The position numbers and the translations under genes were made by a program. This document shows, piece after piece, positions 40,367 through 49,498 of a DNA stretch of 64,000 nucleotides. The stretch spans positions 21,257 to 85,256 of the forward strand of contig JAJCZS010000042.1 in assembly GCA_029262275.1 (NCBI GenBank), in the 5' to 3' direction. The number at the start of each line of letters is the position of its first letter. Within the stretch, counting starts at the first letter, position 1. The notes beneath the pieces are model-generated. The model made no database searches. It was not told the DNA's origin and was given only the letters and a program-made list of their open reading frames with translations. The stretch comes from Deltaproteobacteria bacterium (GTDB lineage: Bacteria; Desulfobacterota_D; UBA1144; Nemesobacterales; UBA2774).

Positions 40367-40867
40367 CTAATTTACTCCTAGACCCTTTAACCAGATTAAG
40401 ATATTACTGAAAACTTCTTGGATTTTATCTTTGTTGAGGTCTTTGATTATGTCACCTTGAAGATTATAAACTAACATCCGACATTCAAGGATGACTAAAG
40501 TATTACATGAAGAACATCATCTTCCTATCGTTATTTTCGTGATAATACTATATGTATGAAGACATGGTTGTCAAGGTGGTTTCTTCGCAAGTGCGAAAAG
40601 AAGTTTGTAAGCCGGATTTTGCGATTATTTCAATTTGTGTATATTAGGTGGAACAATCTGGTTGCTTGAACTCTATAAACTTTTGAATATAAAGATGACT
40701 TCACATATAATATTTGTAATTGAAGCTACTTTATAACTCCTATACTATATTTTATATAGCTTTCTAGATTGCTTGACCATCATATAGTTTCGTGTTAATT
40801 TTAGGTTCTCAAAATTATATGGGTTAATGAATTACAGGTCGTCAAATAAATCAGGTCGTAAAATAAA
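40367..40867. other. Intergenic region upstream of rpmH
   Basis: These 501 bases are AT-rich and show no convincing gene. They lie upstream of rpmH, where some bacteria have oriC, but I see no TTATCCACA-type DnaA box. Visible items are a small hairpin near 40584-40597 (TTCGCA/TGCGAA), a promoter-like element at 40773 and a tandem repeat at 40835. A 37-codon frame from about 40558 has no ribosome site and I do not call it. Confidence 0.55.
40773..40801 (+). promoter_or_regulatory. Possible sigma-70 promoter for rpmH cluster
   Basis: TTGACC (40773-40778) is close to the -35 consensus, and TAATTT starts 17 bases later at the -10 position. The element lies about 70 bases before the rpmH start, upstream of the tandem repeat. 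The -10 match is modest. Confidence 0.4.
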
Positions 40868-40868
40868 A
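40835..40868 (+). repeat. Tandem 17-base repeat at rpmH translation start
   Basis: CAGGTCGTCAAATAAAT is followed at once by CAGGTCGTAAAATAAAA, whose last base is the A of the rpmH ATG. The copies differ at two positions. The second copy provides the only AGG near the start codon, so the repeat overlaps the likely ribosome site and may act on translation. Confidence 0.6.
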
Positions 40869-41017
40869 TGAAGAGAACATATCAACCTCATGTTAAGAAG
40901 AGACTACGGACACACGGCTTTCGTGAACGCAATAGCACGACAGGTGGAAGAAGGACTCTTAAAAGACGAATATCAAAGGGTAGGCATAGTCTTACAGTTC
41001 AGCGCTGGAAGAAATGA
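40868..41017 (+). CDS. rpmH: 50S ribosomal protein L34
   Basis: This 49-residue gene is too short for the ORF track. It reads [18 protein letters not shown] and on through [19 protein letters not shown], the basic pattern of L34. It has an extra tail of five residues (QRWKK) compared with the usual end at TV. The stop overlaps the rnpA start as ATGA, the normal gene pair. L34 is a small component of the large ribosomal subunit. Confidence 0.95.
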   Translation: MKRTYQPHVKKRLRTHGFRERNSTTGGRRTLKRRISKGRHSLTVQRWKK

Positions 41018-41367
41018 GCTTTCTTTTGAATTATAGATTTCCAAAAGAATTGAAAATCCGGAAAACTTCAGAATATGAGGAGATTTTTGGATCCAACAAA
41101 AGGCTCAGGTCTAAGCATTTCGACATCCTCTATGTTCAAAACTCACTTGGTTACTCTAGAGCAGGAATGGTTGTAAGTAAGAAGAACGTACGCTCCGCTG
41201 TTAAGAGGAACAGAGTTAAAAGGGTTGTTAGAGAAGTTTTTCGAAATAATAAATCTCTCTTTGATTCACTAGACGTGGTTTTTTTAGCTAAAAGAGGATG
41301 CGATACTCTTAACTATTCAAGTGCAAAGACAGAGTTTGAGGAAATTATAAGGTTACAATTGTCATGA
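41014..41367 (+). CDS. rnpA: Ribonuclease P protein component
   Basis: This 117-residue basic protein binds the RNase P RNA, helping it cut tRNA 5' ends. The RNR signature is present in [16 protein letters not shown] after [11 protein letters not shown]. Length and position after rpmH are as expected, with the start overlapping the rpmH stop (ATGA). Its stop overlaps yidD by four bases. Confidence 0.93.
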   Translation: MSFLLNYRFPKELKIRKTSEYEEIFGSNKRLRSKHFDILYVQNSLGYSRAGMVVSKKNVRSAVKRNRVKRVVREVFRNNKSLFDSLDVVFLAKRGCDTLNYSSAKTEFEEIIRLQLS

Positions 41368-41588
41368 AGACAAGTTATTCGGTTTACGTAGTTACTTTAC
41401 TAATCAAAACATATAAATATTTGATTTCTCCTATCCTGCCTTCTTCTTGCAGGTTCTATCCTAGTTGTTCAGAGTATGCTTTAGAAGCCTTTAATAAATA
41501 TGGATTTATTAAGGGTCTCTACCTTACTTTAAAAAGGATTGGAAGATGTCACCCATTGTGTGACGGAGGATATGATCCGGTCAAGTAA
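41364..41588 (+). CDS. yidD: Membrane protein insertion efficiency factor YidD
   Basis: This 74-residue protein has the family signature [17 protein letters not shown], then a short amphipathic region and the conserved end [11 protein letters not shown]. It helps YidC insert proteins into the inner membrane. It sits between rnpA and yidC, as in most bacteria. Confidence 0.94.
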   Translation: MKTSYSVYVVTLLIKTYKYLISPILPSSCRFYPSCSEYALEAFNKYGFIKGLYLTLKRIGRCHPLCDGGYDPVK

Positions 41589-41598
41589 GGGATAAGGG

Positions 41599-43293
41599 AT
41601 GGAAAACAGATTAAATTGGATTATTTTTTTAGTTCTAGCTTTTGTAATAATGATAGGCCAGGCCTATTTCTTTAGTGATCCACCAGAAGAAGTACAAAAC
41701 CAACAAGAAACAACTCAGAATACAGTTGAGGATGTTTTTCCTTCCTCTGACACCGGTACCTCTGGTCAATTTGATACTTTTAGCGATCAAGAGCCTTTTG
41801 AAGAAGCTGATTCAGCACCAAAGGGCAACTTAATTACAATTGATACTCCTTTATACAAAGGTGCTATTGATACCGCAGGGGCAAGATTTGTCTCCTGGGA
41901 GCTAAAGGATTATAACGCCAGTGCAAATGGTGAAGGCACTGAGCTTGTAAATCTGTTCAATGGTTCACACCCTGGGTTTAATACGATGTTCCTTGTGAAG
42001 GATCTTAAAATACCCGAATTCATACCTTATCAGTATAATGGATCAAGCAACATCTCTCTTTCAGAAGGTACAAAAGAGCTAACTTTTAGCTGGACCTCTC
42101 CTGAAGGTATTACAATAAAAAACATTTTTGAAATTGATTCTGCAACATATCTGGTGAAACAAAAATTTGAAATCACCAACTCAACTGGCAATTCAATACA
42201 GGAAAAGCTATTTGTTAATTGGTTAGGCCCTATTAAGGGCGGTGGGATGACTAGTGGAGTTGATACCAATACGTTTGTAGCCTTGGTATCAGATGAAGTT
42301 GAAAGAATTAATAGTAGTCCTGACAAAGAGGAGACTTATAAGGGAGTTGTAAACTGGTTTGGATTTTCTGAAAAGTATTTTATATCCGCTTTTCTCCCAG
42401 AAACAGGTGCGGAAACAGAAATTAAATTGGGACCAACTTCAAATGAAGGTGTTATAAGAGCTCAGTTCTCGTACCCAGCAAGTGCTATACCAAGTGGGAA
42501 GAGTTCTTTAAGAACTTGGGAAGTTTATATGGGCCCCTTGGAGTCTAAGTTACTAAAACCAATTGGTTACGATTTAGATAGAACAATTAATTATGGCTGG
42601 TTTGGCTTTCTAGCAAGACCTATGCTTCAGTTCCTAGAATGGCTAAACAGCTACTTCCATAATTATGGTATATCCATCATTGTTATCACTATAATAATCA
42701 GGGCACTTTTCTTCCCGCTCACAGTTAAGTCGATGATCTCGATGAAGAAGGTGCAGCTCAAGACCGAAAAGATCAAGCCTGAGATGGATGCACTGAAAGA
42801 AAAGTATAAAGACGACAAATCTAAACAAAACACAGAGTTAATGGCGCTTTACTCTAAACATGGAATCAACCCTCTTAGTCAATTGGGAGGCTGTTTACCG
42901 CTATTGATTCAATTTCCGGTATTTATAGCAATTTACGATATCTTGCGCCACTCTATTGATTTAAGACACAGTCCATTTCTTTGGATTCAAGATCTCTCAG
43001 AGCCGGATATGCTTTTTATGATACCAGTGATAGATATACCTTTTAGGTTACTTCCGATAATAATGGGTGCTGCATGGTTCGTTTCTCAGAAAATGACTCC
43101 TATGAGTACTGCAATGGGTGGAGAAAATATGAAGCTGCAGATGAAGCTAATGCAATATATGCCTATCTTCTTTGTATTTCTCTTCTGGAATTTACCTTCA
43201 GGGTTAGTGCTCTATTGGACTGTAAGTAATATGTTATCTATTGCTCAGCAAGTATATGTAAACCGTAAAGTAATGTCCCTTCAGGGAGGATAG
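41599..43293 (+). CDS. yidC: Membrane protein insertase YidC
   Basis: This 564-residue inner-membrane insertase folds and inserts membrane proteins with or without SecYEG. An N-terminal helix (about 8-25) is followed by a large periplasmic domain (about 30-330), typical of Gram-negative YidC. The conserved core begins around 345 with ISIIVITIIIRALFFPLTVKS and contains the hydrophilic-groove Arg, then QFPVFIAIYDIL and the last helices to the C-terminus. It is followed by jag two bases later. Confidence 0.96.
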   Translation: MENRLNWIIFLVLAFVIMIGQAYFFSDPPEEVQNQQETTQNTVEDVFPSSDTGTSGQFDTFSDQEPFEEADSAPKGNLITIDTPLYKGAIDTAGARFVSWELKDYNASANGEGTELVNLFNGSHPGFNTMFLVKDLKIPEFIPYQYNGSSNISLSEGTKELTFSWTSPEGITIKNIFEIDSATYLVKQKFEITNSTGNSIQEKLFVNWLGPIKGGGMTSGVDTNTFVALVSDEVERINSSPDKEETYKGVVNWFGFSEKYFISAFLPETGAETEIKLGPTSNEGVIRAQFSYPASAIPSGKSSLRTWEVYMGPLESKLLKPIGYDLDRTINYGWFGFLARPMLQFLEWLNSYFHNYGISIIVITIIIRALFFPLTVKSMISMKKVQLKTEKIKPEMDALKEKYKDDKSKQNTELMALYSKHGINPLSQLGGCLPLLIQFPVFIAIYDILRHSIDLRHSPFLWIQDLSEPDMLFMIPVIDIPFRLLPIIMGAAWFVSQKMTPMSTAMGGENMKLQMKLMQYMPIFFVFLFWNLPSGLVLYWTVSNMLSIAQQVYVNRKVMSLQGG

Positions 43294-43295
43294 TC

Positions 43296-43946
43296 ATGGG
43301 AATAATATTAGAAAAGGAAGCAAAAACAGTATCCGAAGCCACCATTAGTGCCTGTGAAGAATTGGGAGTATCAAGGAGCGAGGTAGACGTTGAAATTCTG
43401 CAGGAGAGCTCAAGAGGAGTTTTTGGCATCGGCAGTAGAAATGCTAAGGTAAGAGTTACTGTAAAGAATGAAAAATTAAGCGAGAAAGGTCTTGAATCCA
43501 AAAAAGCATTGGAATCTATTTTGGAACATCTAGTTCCCACGTACTCTGTTGGTATCAGAGAAACTAATGATAGAATAAGATTGGATATCAAAGATACGAA
43601 CGACAAGGGTCTTTTAATCGGCAAACGTGGGGAGATGATTAAATCTCTGGAATATATAGTCGGAAAAATTTCTGCACGTGCATGTGAAGACGGTAGAGAG
43701 AAAAGAATAAACATTGATATTGACGGCTATAAGGGACGTAGAGAAGACAAGATATCAAGGCTTATTAAAGATACGGCTAGGAAAGTAAGAAAGATTAAAA
43801 AACCAATATCACTTGATCCTATGTCAGCTTCAGAGAGAAGAATGGCGTATATCGCTCTTAAAAGAGAAGGTGGTGTCGGTTATGAAACAAAAGAAGAGCA
43901 GGATAAAAAAAGAATCATAATAACCCCCCATCAATCAAGGGGTTAA
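43296..43946 (+). CDS. jag: Jag/SpoIIIJ-associated KH-R3H RNA-binding protein
   Basis: This 216-residue protein has a Jag_N domain (residues 1-50, EKEAKTVSEATISACEELG), a KH domain with GKRG in LLIGKRGEMIKSLEYIVGK, and a C-terminal R3H region near MSASERRMAYIALKREG. Jag/KhpB proteins bind RNA and link to cell-wall growth in some bacteria. GGAGG precedes the ATG. The gene is adjacent to yidC as usual. A short inverted repeat (AACCCC/GGGGTT) covers its 3' end, without a T-run. Confidence 0.92.
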   Translation: MGIILEKEAKTVSEATISACEELGVSRSEVDVEILQESSRGVFGIGSRNAKVRVTVKNEKLSEKGLESKKALESILEHLVPTYSVGIRETNDRIRLDIKDTNDKGLLIGKRGEMIKSLEYIVGKISARACEDGREKRINIDIDGYKGRREDKISRLIKDTARKVRKIKKPISLDPMSASERRMAYIALKREGGVGYETKEEQDKKRIIITPHQSRG

Positions 43947-43983
43947 GTTATAATATATTGAAAATTTGAACAGGAGAATAACG

Positions 43984-44301
43984 ATGGCTCCAAATAAAAC
44001 AAAAAAAGCAGAAGATGAATATATTGCTAGAGAAGAAGCCGAGATAACCAAGCGCTTAAAAGAGCAGTTAAAAGAACAGCAGTCCCAAGAACAAAGAGAG
44101 CAGACTAAAGCTGTGTGCTATATGAAATGTCCTAAGTGCGGGGCTGATTTGAATGAAGTTACCTTTAGGGGAATAAAAATAGATCGCTGTCTAAACTGTG
44201 ATGGTGTATGGCTTGATGATGGAGAGCTTGAAAAGCTAGCCGGAACTGAGGACGATAGTACTATAGGAAACATAATAGAGATAATTACCGGCAAGGTTTA
44301 A
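43984..44301 (+). CDS. TFIIB-type zinc-ribbon protein
   Basis: I start it at the ATG at 43984, which follows AGGAG; the tracked start at 43966 is a TTG before it. The 105 residues begin with a charged, helical region (about 1-45, rich in E, K and Q) and end with a zinc ribbon: CPKCGADL and CLNCDGVWLDDGELE. These are marks of the zf-TFIIB family of small bacterial zinc proteins. Role unknown. It is convergent with tadA, six bases apart. Confidence 0.85.
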   Translation: MAPNKTKKAEDEYIAREEAEITKRLKEQLKEQQSQEQREQTKAVCYMKCPKCGADLNEVTFRGIKIDRCLNCDGVWLDDGELEKLAGTEDDSTIGNIIEIITGKV

Positions 44302-44306
44302 CGTTT

Positions 44307-44765
44307 CTATTTCCGTAGAGTTTGAAAAAATTCTTTAAGCAGATTCGAACACTCTGTCTCGAACACTCCTTCTATAACCTCTACACTATGATTCAATCTG
44401 TTGTCGACTCCTATATTGTAAACAGAAAATACTGCTCCAGCCTTGGGGTCTCTGGCACCGAATACTAAACGACTTATTCTTGAGAGCACTATAGCGCCTA
44501 TGCACATAGCGCAAGGCTCAAGTGTTACATATAGAGTAGTCTCTTCCATTCTCCAGCTTCCTAGTTTCTCTGAAGCCTCTCTTATAGCTATGATTTCTGC
44601 ATGTGCGGTGGGATCTTGGTTTGTCTCGCGGAGGTTATGTCCTGATGCAAGGAGTATATTGTCTTTACCTACAATGACTGCACCAATAGGAACTTCACCG
44701 ATACCCCCGGCTAATTGAGCTTGCTCAATAGCCAGGAGCATAAACTTTTTATCATTAGCTGTCAT
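44307..44765 (-). CDS. tadA: tRNA-specific adenosine deaminase TadA
   Basis: From the ATG at 44765 the product is 152 residues, the normal TadA size. The ORF track starts 63 codons earlier, but that region runs into the acyl-CoA ligase end and has no TadA features. The active site has HAE (H55, E57 in TAHAEIIAI) and EPCAMC with C85 and C88. It converts A34 to inosine in tRNA-Arg(ACG). It lies 40 bases after the acyl-CoA ligase gene. Confidence 0.95.
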   Translation of the reverse strand: MTANDKKFMLLAIEQAQLAGGIGEVPIGAVIVGKDNILLASGHNLRETNQDPTAHAEIIAIREASEKLGSWRMEETTLYVTLEPCAMCIGAIVLSRISRLVFGARDPKAGAVFSVYNIGVDNRLNHSVEVIEGVFETECSNLLKEFFQTLRK

Positions 44766-44805
44766 AACTCGGTGAAATGATATGACATGTTTTTTATGAT
44801 ACTGA

Positions 44806-46536
44806 TTACTTTCTTGCGCTGAACTTAATTCCAGCCTTGTTTCTATCCCAGGTTTTATCTGTGATTTCTTTAATCTCAGCAACTTTGATTTTCTGGGTTG
44901 CTGTAACAGGGAAACCATCTTCATATATTTCGATAAACCTTGGAACCATAGCAACCATAACTCTCTCGGCCATCCAGTGGCTAAATTCTACAGGGTCAAA
45001 TTCTGCCCCTGCCTTTAAAGTCACATTTAGCTTAATTTCATCATCAGACACATTCGGGAGTCTAATGCCGACAGCAATAGCTTCTTGTAGAGCCTCATAT
45101 TGTATAGCAACATCTTGAACAGCTATCGGATCAACGTTTTCTCCAGATACCCTGATTCTGCTGAATCTTCCGGCGAAGTAATACCTTCCGTCAATACCTC
45201 CAGCGAATAGGTCATCTGAATTAAAGAAACCATCGTCATCAAATGCTTCTCTGGTTCTTCTTTCATCTTTGAAGTATTCGTTTAGTGTTGTGTGTGGAAC
45301 GAGGGGTTTAATATATAATAGCCCTTTGGCCTCATCTGGAGGTGTAGGATCTTCATAGGGATCCCAGAAAGGTCTTATAACCTTTGTAATGTCTTCTGGG
45401 TCTCTGAGCTCTGTATAGTATCCATCCATTGGAAATCCTGATGAACCTGGTCTGTGGTCTTCTGGGTCTTTCCAAAGTACCATTCCCATCTCAGTTGAAC
45501 CATAACCATCGATTACCCTAACTCCAAATCTCTCCTGAAACTCAGCCAAGTTTCTTGGCGCAGGGGAACCAAGCATTATTCTAATTTTATGTTTCTTATC
45601 CCACTCTGATGGCTCTGCAGCCCATAGATATTCTGCAACAGCTCCAAGCATATTAACACATGTAGCTCCACAACCGGCTGCCCATTTCCAGAAACTGGAT
45701 GCTGAGAACCTTGTGAAGAATACTGCGGTTGCTCCTGCTCCCATAGCGCTGAACAGACACATAACCTGTGCATTTGCATGTCCAAGTGAGAGTATGCTCA
45801 TAAGTGTGTCTTCACTTCTAACACCCTGCTGCTGTAGATATGCTCTTACTGTCATCAGAATACCACCTTGGTCTCTAGCAACACCTTTTGGCATTCCTGT
45901 AGTACCTGATGTGAACATACATCTTTCCATATCGTGAGTTGTTACTTCAACACCTGTATTATCGCTTGAAGCATTATCAAACGCTGTAGCAAAAGGTAGT
46001 GTTTTTATTCCACCAATGTCAGAAGGAACCTCACCAGGGTCACCTGTCATAAAGATTACTTTAAGGTTCTCTATATCACCTGCAATCTCTTCTAGTAAAG
46101 CTAAGCTTCCAGGGTCAACGATAAGTGACTCCATTTCAGAGTAATTAATTACATAAGCAAGCCTTTCACCCTTTTCATCTTTATTGATAGGTACTTGAAT
46201 GCCGCCTAGTTTGTGAATCGCAATAATTGAAGCTACATACTCAGAGCAGTTGAGCATATACATTCCAACTTTGTCGCCCTTTTTTACTCCAAAGTCATTT
46301 ATTAGGCCATTAGCAACTCTATTAGCCCACTCATTTGTTTCCTTATATGTATAACTTTCAGAAACCTCTCCATCGTTATTAGCAATTTTAAACATTGCTT
46401 TATCTGGGAATTGTTCTGCTCCCATCTCGAGACATTTTGTGATCGGCTGCCATTCAGTCGAGTCTTCAAAATTCCCGAACGGAAGTGTTCCTTCTCCTAG
46501 ATATTGTACATCTCGGGGTCTAAATAATAAACGCAT
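44806..46536 (-). CDS. AMP-dependent acyl-CoA ligase 1 (CaiC-like)
   Basis: This 576-residue adenylate-forming enzyme activates a carboxylic acid to acyl-CoA. The P-loop-like A3 motif is MFTSGTTGMPKGVARDQGG, around 206, then GYGSTEMGMVLWKD. A8 is GRFSRIRVSGENVDPIA and the C-terminal Lys is in TATQKIKVAEIKE, so it has both half reactions' residues. The CaiC/carnitine-CoA ligase branch is the closest I recognise. Substrate unknown. A close paralogue lies at 47693, separated by an inverted exchanger gene. Confidence 0.9.
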   Translation of the reverse strand: MRLLFRPRDVQYLGEGTLPFGNFEDSTEWQPITKCLEMGAEQFPDKAMFKIANNDGEVSESYTYKETNEWANRVANGLINDFGVKKGDKVGMYMLNCSEYVASIIAIHKLGGIQVPINKDEKGERLAYVINYSEMESLIVDPGSLALLEEIAGDIENLKVIFMTGDPGEVPSDIGGIKTLPFATAFDNASSDNTGVEVTTHDMERCMFTSGTTGMPKGVARDQGGILMTVRAYLQQQGVRSEDTLMSILSLGHANAQVMCLFSAMGAGATAVFFTRFSASSFWKWAAGCGATCVNMLGAVAEYLWAAEPSEWDKKHKIRIMLGSPAPRNLAEFQERFGVRVIDGYGSTEMGMVLWKDPEDHRPGSSGFPMDGYYTELRDPEDITKVIRPFWDPYEDPTPPDEAKGLLYIKPLVPHTTLNEYFKDERRTREAFDDDGFFNSDDLFAGGIDGRYYFAGRFSRIRVSGENVDPIAVQDVAIQYEALQEAIAVGIRLPNVSDDEIKLNVTLKAGAEFDPVEFSHWMAERVMVAMVPRFIEIYEDGFPVTATQKIKVAEIKEITDKTWDRNKAGIKFSARK

Positions 46537-46746
46537 TATACTCCTCCTTACTTAATTTCTATGTTCCAGACCAGCGAATAATATAATTCTATATAGATAC
46601 ACTTGTCAAACTGTCTCTAATGCCAGCAAATAATAGAGCTTTCGTTTAATTGGATATAAGAGTGTATGATTAATCAATAGTCAGTTACTATTGGTGTTAA
46701 TTTTCATAAATCCATAGAGTATTGATTTAAGGATTTGAGGTTCCCT

Positions 46747-47712
46747 ATGAGTGTCGCTCTATCTATAATTTTATTTGTGGTGGGCATAATAATGCTCTTT
46801 TTGGGTGGAGAGGGTCTTGTAAAGGGCGCGTCTCGCCTAGCTCGCATACTTGGTATAAGCCCAGTTGTGATAGGTCTGACTGTCGTTGCATTTGGCACTT
46901 CGGCTCCAGAGTTTGTTGTAGGTTTGATCGCTGCGCTTCAAGGAGCAAATGATGTGGTACTTGGGAATATTATTGGAAGTAACATATCAAACATAGGCTT
47001 AATACTTGGAATAGGGGCAGTAATTAGCCCACTTATTATCCACGGTAAATTAATCAAAGTAGAAGTTCCATTTATGATTGTTTTATCAATCATACTCTTT
47101 GCAATCTCCTGGAAATTTAATTTAGGATTGCTTCCTAGTGCATTTTTGTTTGGATCTTTAATCGCCTTTACTCTTTATAGTTACTTTGCATCTAAAAAAG
47201 AACCTAAACTTATTGAAGAGGAATATAAAGAGTTCATAGGTTCAAATGGTTCGATCTGGAAGCAGTTTCTTTTTATAGTTCTTGGACTTGTTGCACTTGT
47301 CGTAGGAGCCCGTCTTGTTGTTGATTCAGCCATATTTATTGCGAGAATATTTGGGATAAGTGAGCTTGTTATTAGTATCACCGCTGTTGCTATCGGCACC
47401 TCTTTGCCAGAGCTTGCCACCACCATTGTTGCTGCTCTTAAAAGGGAACACGATATAATTGTTGGAAATATAATTGGAAGCAATATTTTTAATATTGGAA
47501 TACTAGGTCTTGTTTCTATTATTCATCCCATCAAAGTAGATAGTGAACTTCTAAAGTTTGAATTTCCGGTGATGCTCTTTTTCTCAGTCCTAATCCTGCC
47601 AATTATGATGACAGGAAAAAGAATTAGCAGAGTTGAGGGGATTTCATTGTTAGTTCTCTACGCAGTTTTTGTCTATATGGTTTTTAGTGGATCTACCTTG
47701 ATCGGAATTTGA
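46747..47712 (+). CDS. CaCA-family sodium/calcium exchanger-like antiporter
   Basis: This 321-residue membrane protein has two inverted halves of about five helices each, with the alpha repeats GTSAPEFVVGLIAALQG...GNIIGSNISNIG and GTSLPELATTIVAALKR...GNIIGSNIFNIG. These repeats carry the cation-binding Glu residues. I use the ATG at 46747; the ORF track begins at a TTG 12 bases upstream. It sits between two acyl-CoA ligase paralogues on the opposite strand and overlaps the end of the second by 20 bases. Cation identity is not clear. Confidence 0.92.
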   Translation: MSVALSIILFVVGIIMLFLGGEGLVKGASRLARILGISPVVIGLTVVAFGTSAPEFVVGLIAALQGANDVVLGNIIGSNISNIGLILGIGAVISPLIIHGKLIKVEVPFMIVLSIILFAISWKFNLGLLPSAFLFGSLIAFTLYSYFASKKEPKLIEEEYKEFIGSNGSIWKQFLFIVLGLVALVVGARLVVDSAIFIARIFGISELVISITAVAIGTSLPELATTIVAALKREHDIIVGNIIGSNIFNIGILGLVSIIHPIKVDSELLKFEFPVMLFFSVLILPIMMTGKRISRVEGISLLVLYAVFVYMVFSGSTLIGI

Positions 47713-49417
47713 GATCAGTTGTATTCCTATCCCAAGTGTTATCAGATATCTCTTTAATCTCTGCAACCCTTATTTTCTGTGTAGATGTTACAGGGAAACC
47801 CTCTGGATAAACTTCTATAAACCTAGGGATCATAAAAACTGGGGATATTTCCGCCATCCATTTAGAGAACTCAACTGGATCAAAGTTTTCACCTTTTTTT
47901 ATGGTTAGATTAAGCTTTATCTCGTCATCTGATACATTTGGCAGCCTTATACCAACTGTTATAGCTTCTTGTATTGCACCGTATTGCATTGCCACATCTT
48001 GTACAGCTATGGGGTCCACGTTTTCTCCTGAAACACGGATTCTACTATAACGACCTTGGAAGTAAAACCTACCATCAATACCCGCTGCAAATAGATCATC
48101 AGAGTTGAAAAAACCGTCATCATCAAATGCTTCTCTTGTGCGTCTTTCATCTTTGAAATACTCATTCAACGTCGTGTGCGGTATAAGAGGTTTTATAAAT
48201 AAGAGCCCCTTTGCCTCATCAGGAGGAGTGGGGTTTTCAGAGGGATCCCAAAACGGACGCATTACCTCACTTGTGTTCTCAGGGTCTCTAAGCTCAACAT
48301 AATAGCCTTCCATTGTATACCCGGACGAGCCAGGACGGTGGTCTTCTGCATCTTTCCAAAGCACCATTCCCATCTCTGTAGAGCCGTATCCATCAATCAC
48401 GCGGGTGTTAAATCTTCTCTGGAATTCTTCTAAGTTACGAGGAGCAGGTCCTGAAAGCACCATTCTGACATTATGCTTATCGTCCCACTCGCTTGGCTCA
48501 GCTGCCCATACATACTCTGCAACTGCTCCCAGCATGTTTACATGAGTAGCTCCGCACTCAGCTGCCCATCTCCAGAAACTTGAAGCTGAGAAACGGGGAT
48601 AAAAGACAGCTGTTGCCCCAGCTCCTATGGCTGTGAAAAGTGCCATTACCTGAGCGTTGGCATGTCCTAAAGTGAGCACACTCATAAGTATGTCTTCACT
48701 ACGAACTCCTGATTGCTGAATATACCCTCTAACTGTGAGCACGACACCGCCGTGGTTCCTGGAAACTCCCTTTGGCATTCCAGTAGTTCCTGAGGTAAAC
48801 ATACACCTCTCTACATCTTGGGTAGTTACTTCCACACCCGGATTGTCACTTGAGTAGTTTTCAAAAGTAGTAAAAGGAAGCGTTTTAATGCCAGCTATAT
48901 CTGAGGGAATGTCTTCAGAGTTCCCAACAGTAAAAATAACTTTAAGATTTGTTAAATCCTTAGCAATCTCTTCTATAAAAGGAAGGCTTTCCTGGTCTAC
49001 AACAAGGGCCTTTGTTTCAGAGTAGTTTATGACATATGCGAGTCTTTCGCCTTTTTCGTCCTTGTTAACCGGTACTTGTACGGCACCAGTTTTATGAGTA
49101 GCAATAATGGACACAACATATTCGGCGCGGTTAAGCATGTATATGGCAACTTTGTCACCTTTATTAATTCCGAAGTCCTTAATCAAACTGTTTGCTATTC
49201 TATTGGCCCAATTATTTGTTTCTTCGTAGCTATAATCTCCGGTTATTTTTCCTTCTGAATCCGCTACCCTAAACATAGTTTTCTCAGGGAACATCTCGGC
49301 ACCTTTTTCAAGGTATTTTGTAATCGGCTCCCACTTTGCAGTATCATTGAAACCGCCAAATGGGAGATTGCCTTCTCCAATGTATTTAGGATCGCGTGGC
49401 TTGAATAGTAACTCCAT
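47693..49417 (-). CDS. AMP-dependent acyl-CoA ligase 2 (CaiC-like paralogue)
   Basis: This 574-residue protein is a close paralogue of the ligase at 44806: many blocks agree nearly residue for residue, for example RCMFTSGTTGMPKGV and GYGSTEMGMVLWKD, and both start with ML/MELLFKPRD- or MRLLFRPRD-type sequences. All motifs for adenylation and thioester formation are kept (A8 GRYSRIRVSGENVDPIA, catalytic Lys in TSTQKIRVAEIKE). The pair probably arose by duplication, and the exchanger gene lies between them. Substrate specificity likely differs. It overlaps the exchanger gene end by 20 bases (convergent). Confidence 0.9.
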   Translation of the reverse strand: MELLFKPRDPKYIGEGNLPFGGFNDTAKWEPITKYLEKGAEMFPEKTMFRVADSEGKITGDYSYEETNNWANRIANSLIKDFGINKGDKVAIYMLNRAEYVVSIIATHKTGAVQVPVNKDEKGERLAYVINYSETKALVVDQESLPFIEEIAKDLTNLKVIFTVGNSEDIPSDIAGIKTLPFTTFENYSSDNPGVEVTTQDVERCMFTSGTTGMPKGVSRNHGGVVLTVRGYIQQSGVRSEDILMSVLTLGHANAQVMALFTAIGAGATAVFYPRFSASSFWRWAAECGATHVNMLGAVAEYVWAAEPSEWDDKHNVRMVLSGPAPRNLEEFQRRFNTRVIDGYGSTEMGMVLWKDAEDHRPGSSGYTMEGYYVELRDPENTSEVMRPFWDPSENPTPPDEAKGLLFIKPLIPHTTLNEYFKDERRTREAFDDDGFFNSDDLFAAGIDGRFYFQGRYSRIRVSGENVDPIAVQDVAMQYGAIQEAITVGIRLPNVSDDEIKLNLTIKKGENFDPVEFSKWMAEISPVFMIPRFIEVYPEGFPVTSTQKIRVAEIKEISDNTWDRNTTDLKFRSR

Positions 49418-49498
49418 AGTAGTACTCCTTAGTCTATAATTGATTCACAGAAGAATACATAATTTAACCGAGCGCATGCTCGGGATCAATGTTGATTA

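Noticed and set aside
40558-40671. Small frame of 37 codons in the gap before rpmH
   Set aside because: No ribosome site, no recognisable product and biased only by local composition.
40367-40867. Possible replication origin next to rpmH
   Set aside because: No DnaA box of the TTATCCACA type and no dnaA, dnaN or gidA/mnmE neighbour is visible.
43922-43944. Inverted repeat AACCCC/GGGGTT at the jag end as a terminator
   Set aside because: Short stem and no T-run follows; the next gene has its own ribosome site but may be on the same transcript.
44307-44954. 215-residue version of the tadA frame
   Set aside because: The extra 63 N-terminal residues lie opposite the end of the acyl-CoA ligase and show no TadA features; the start at 44765 gives the normal size.
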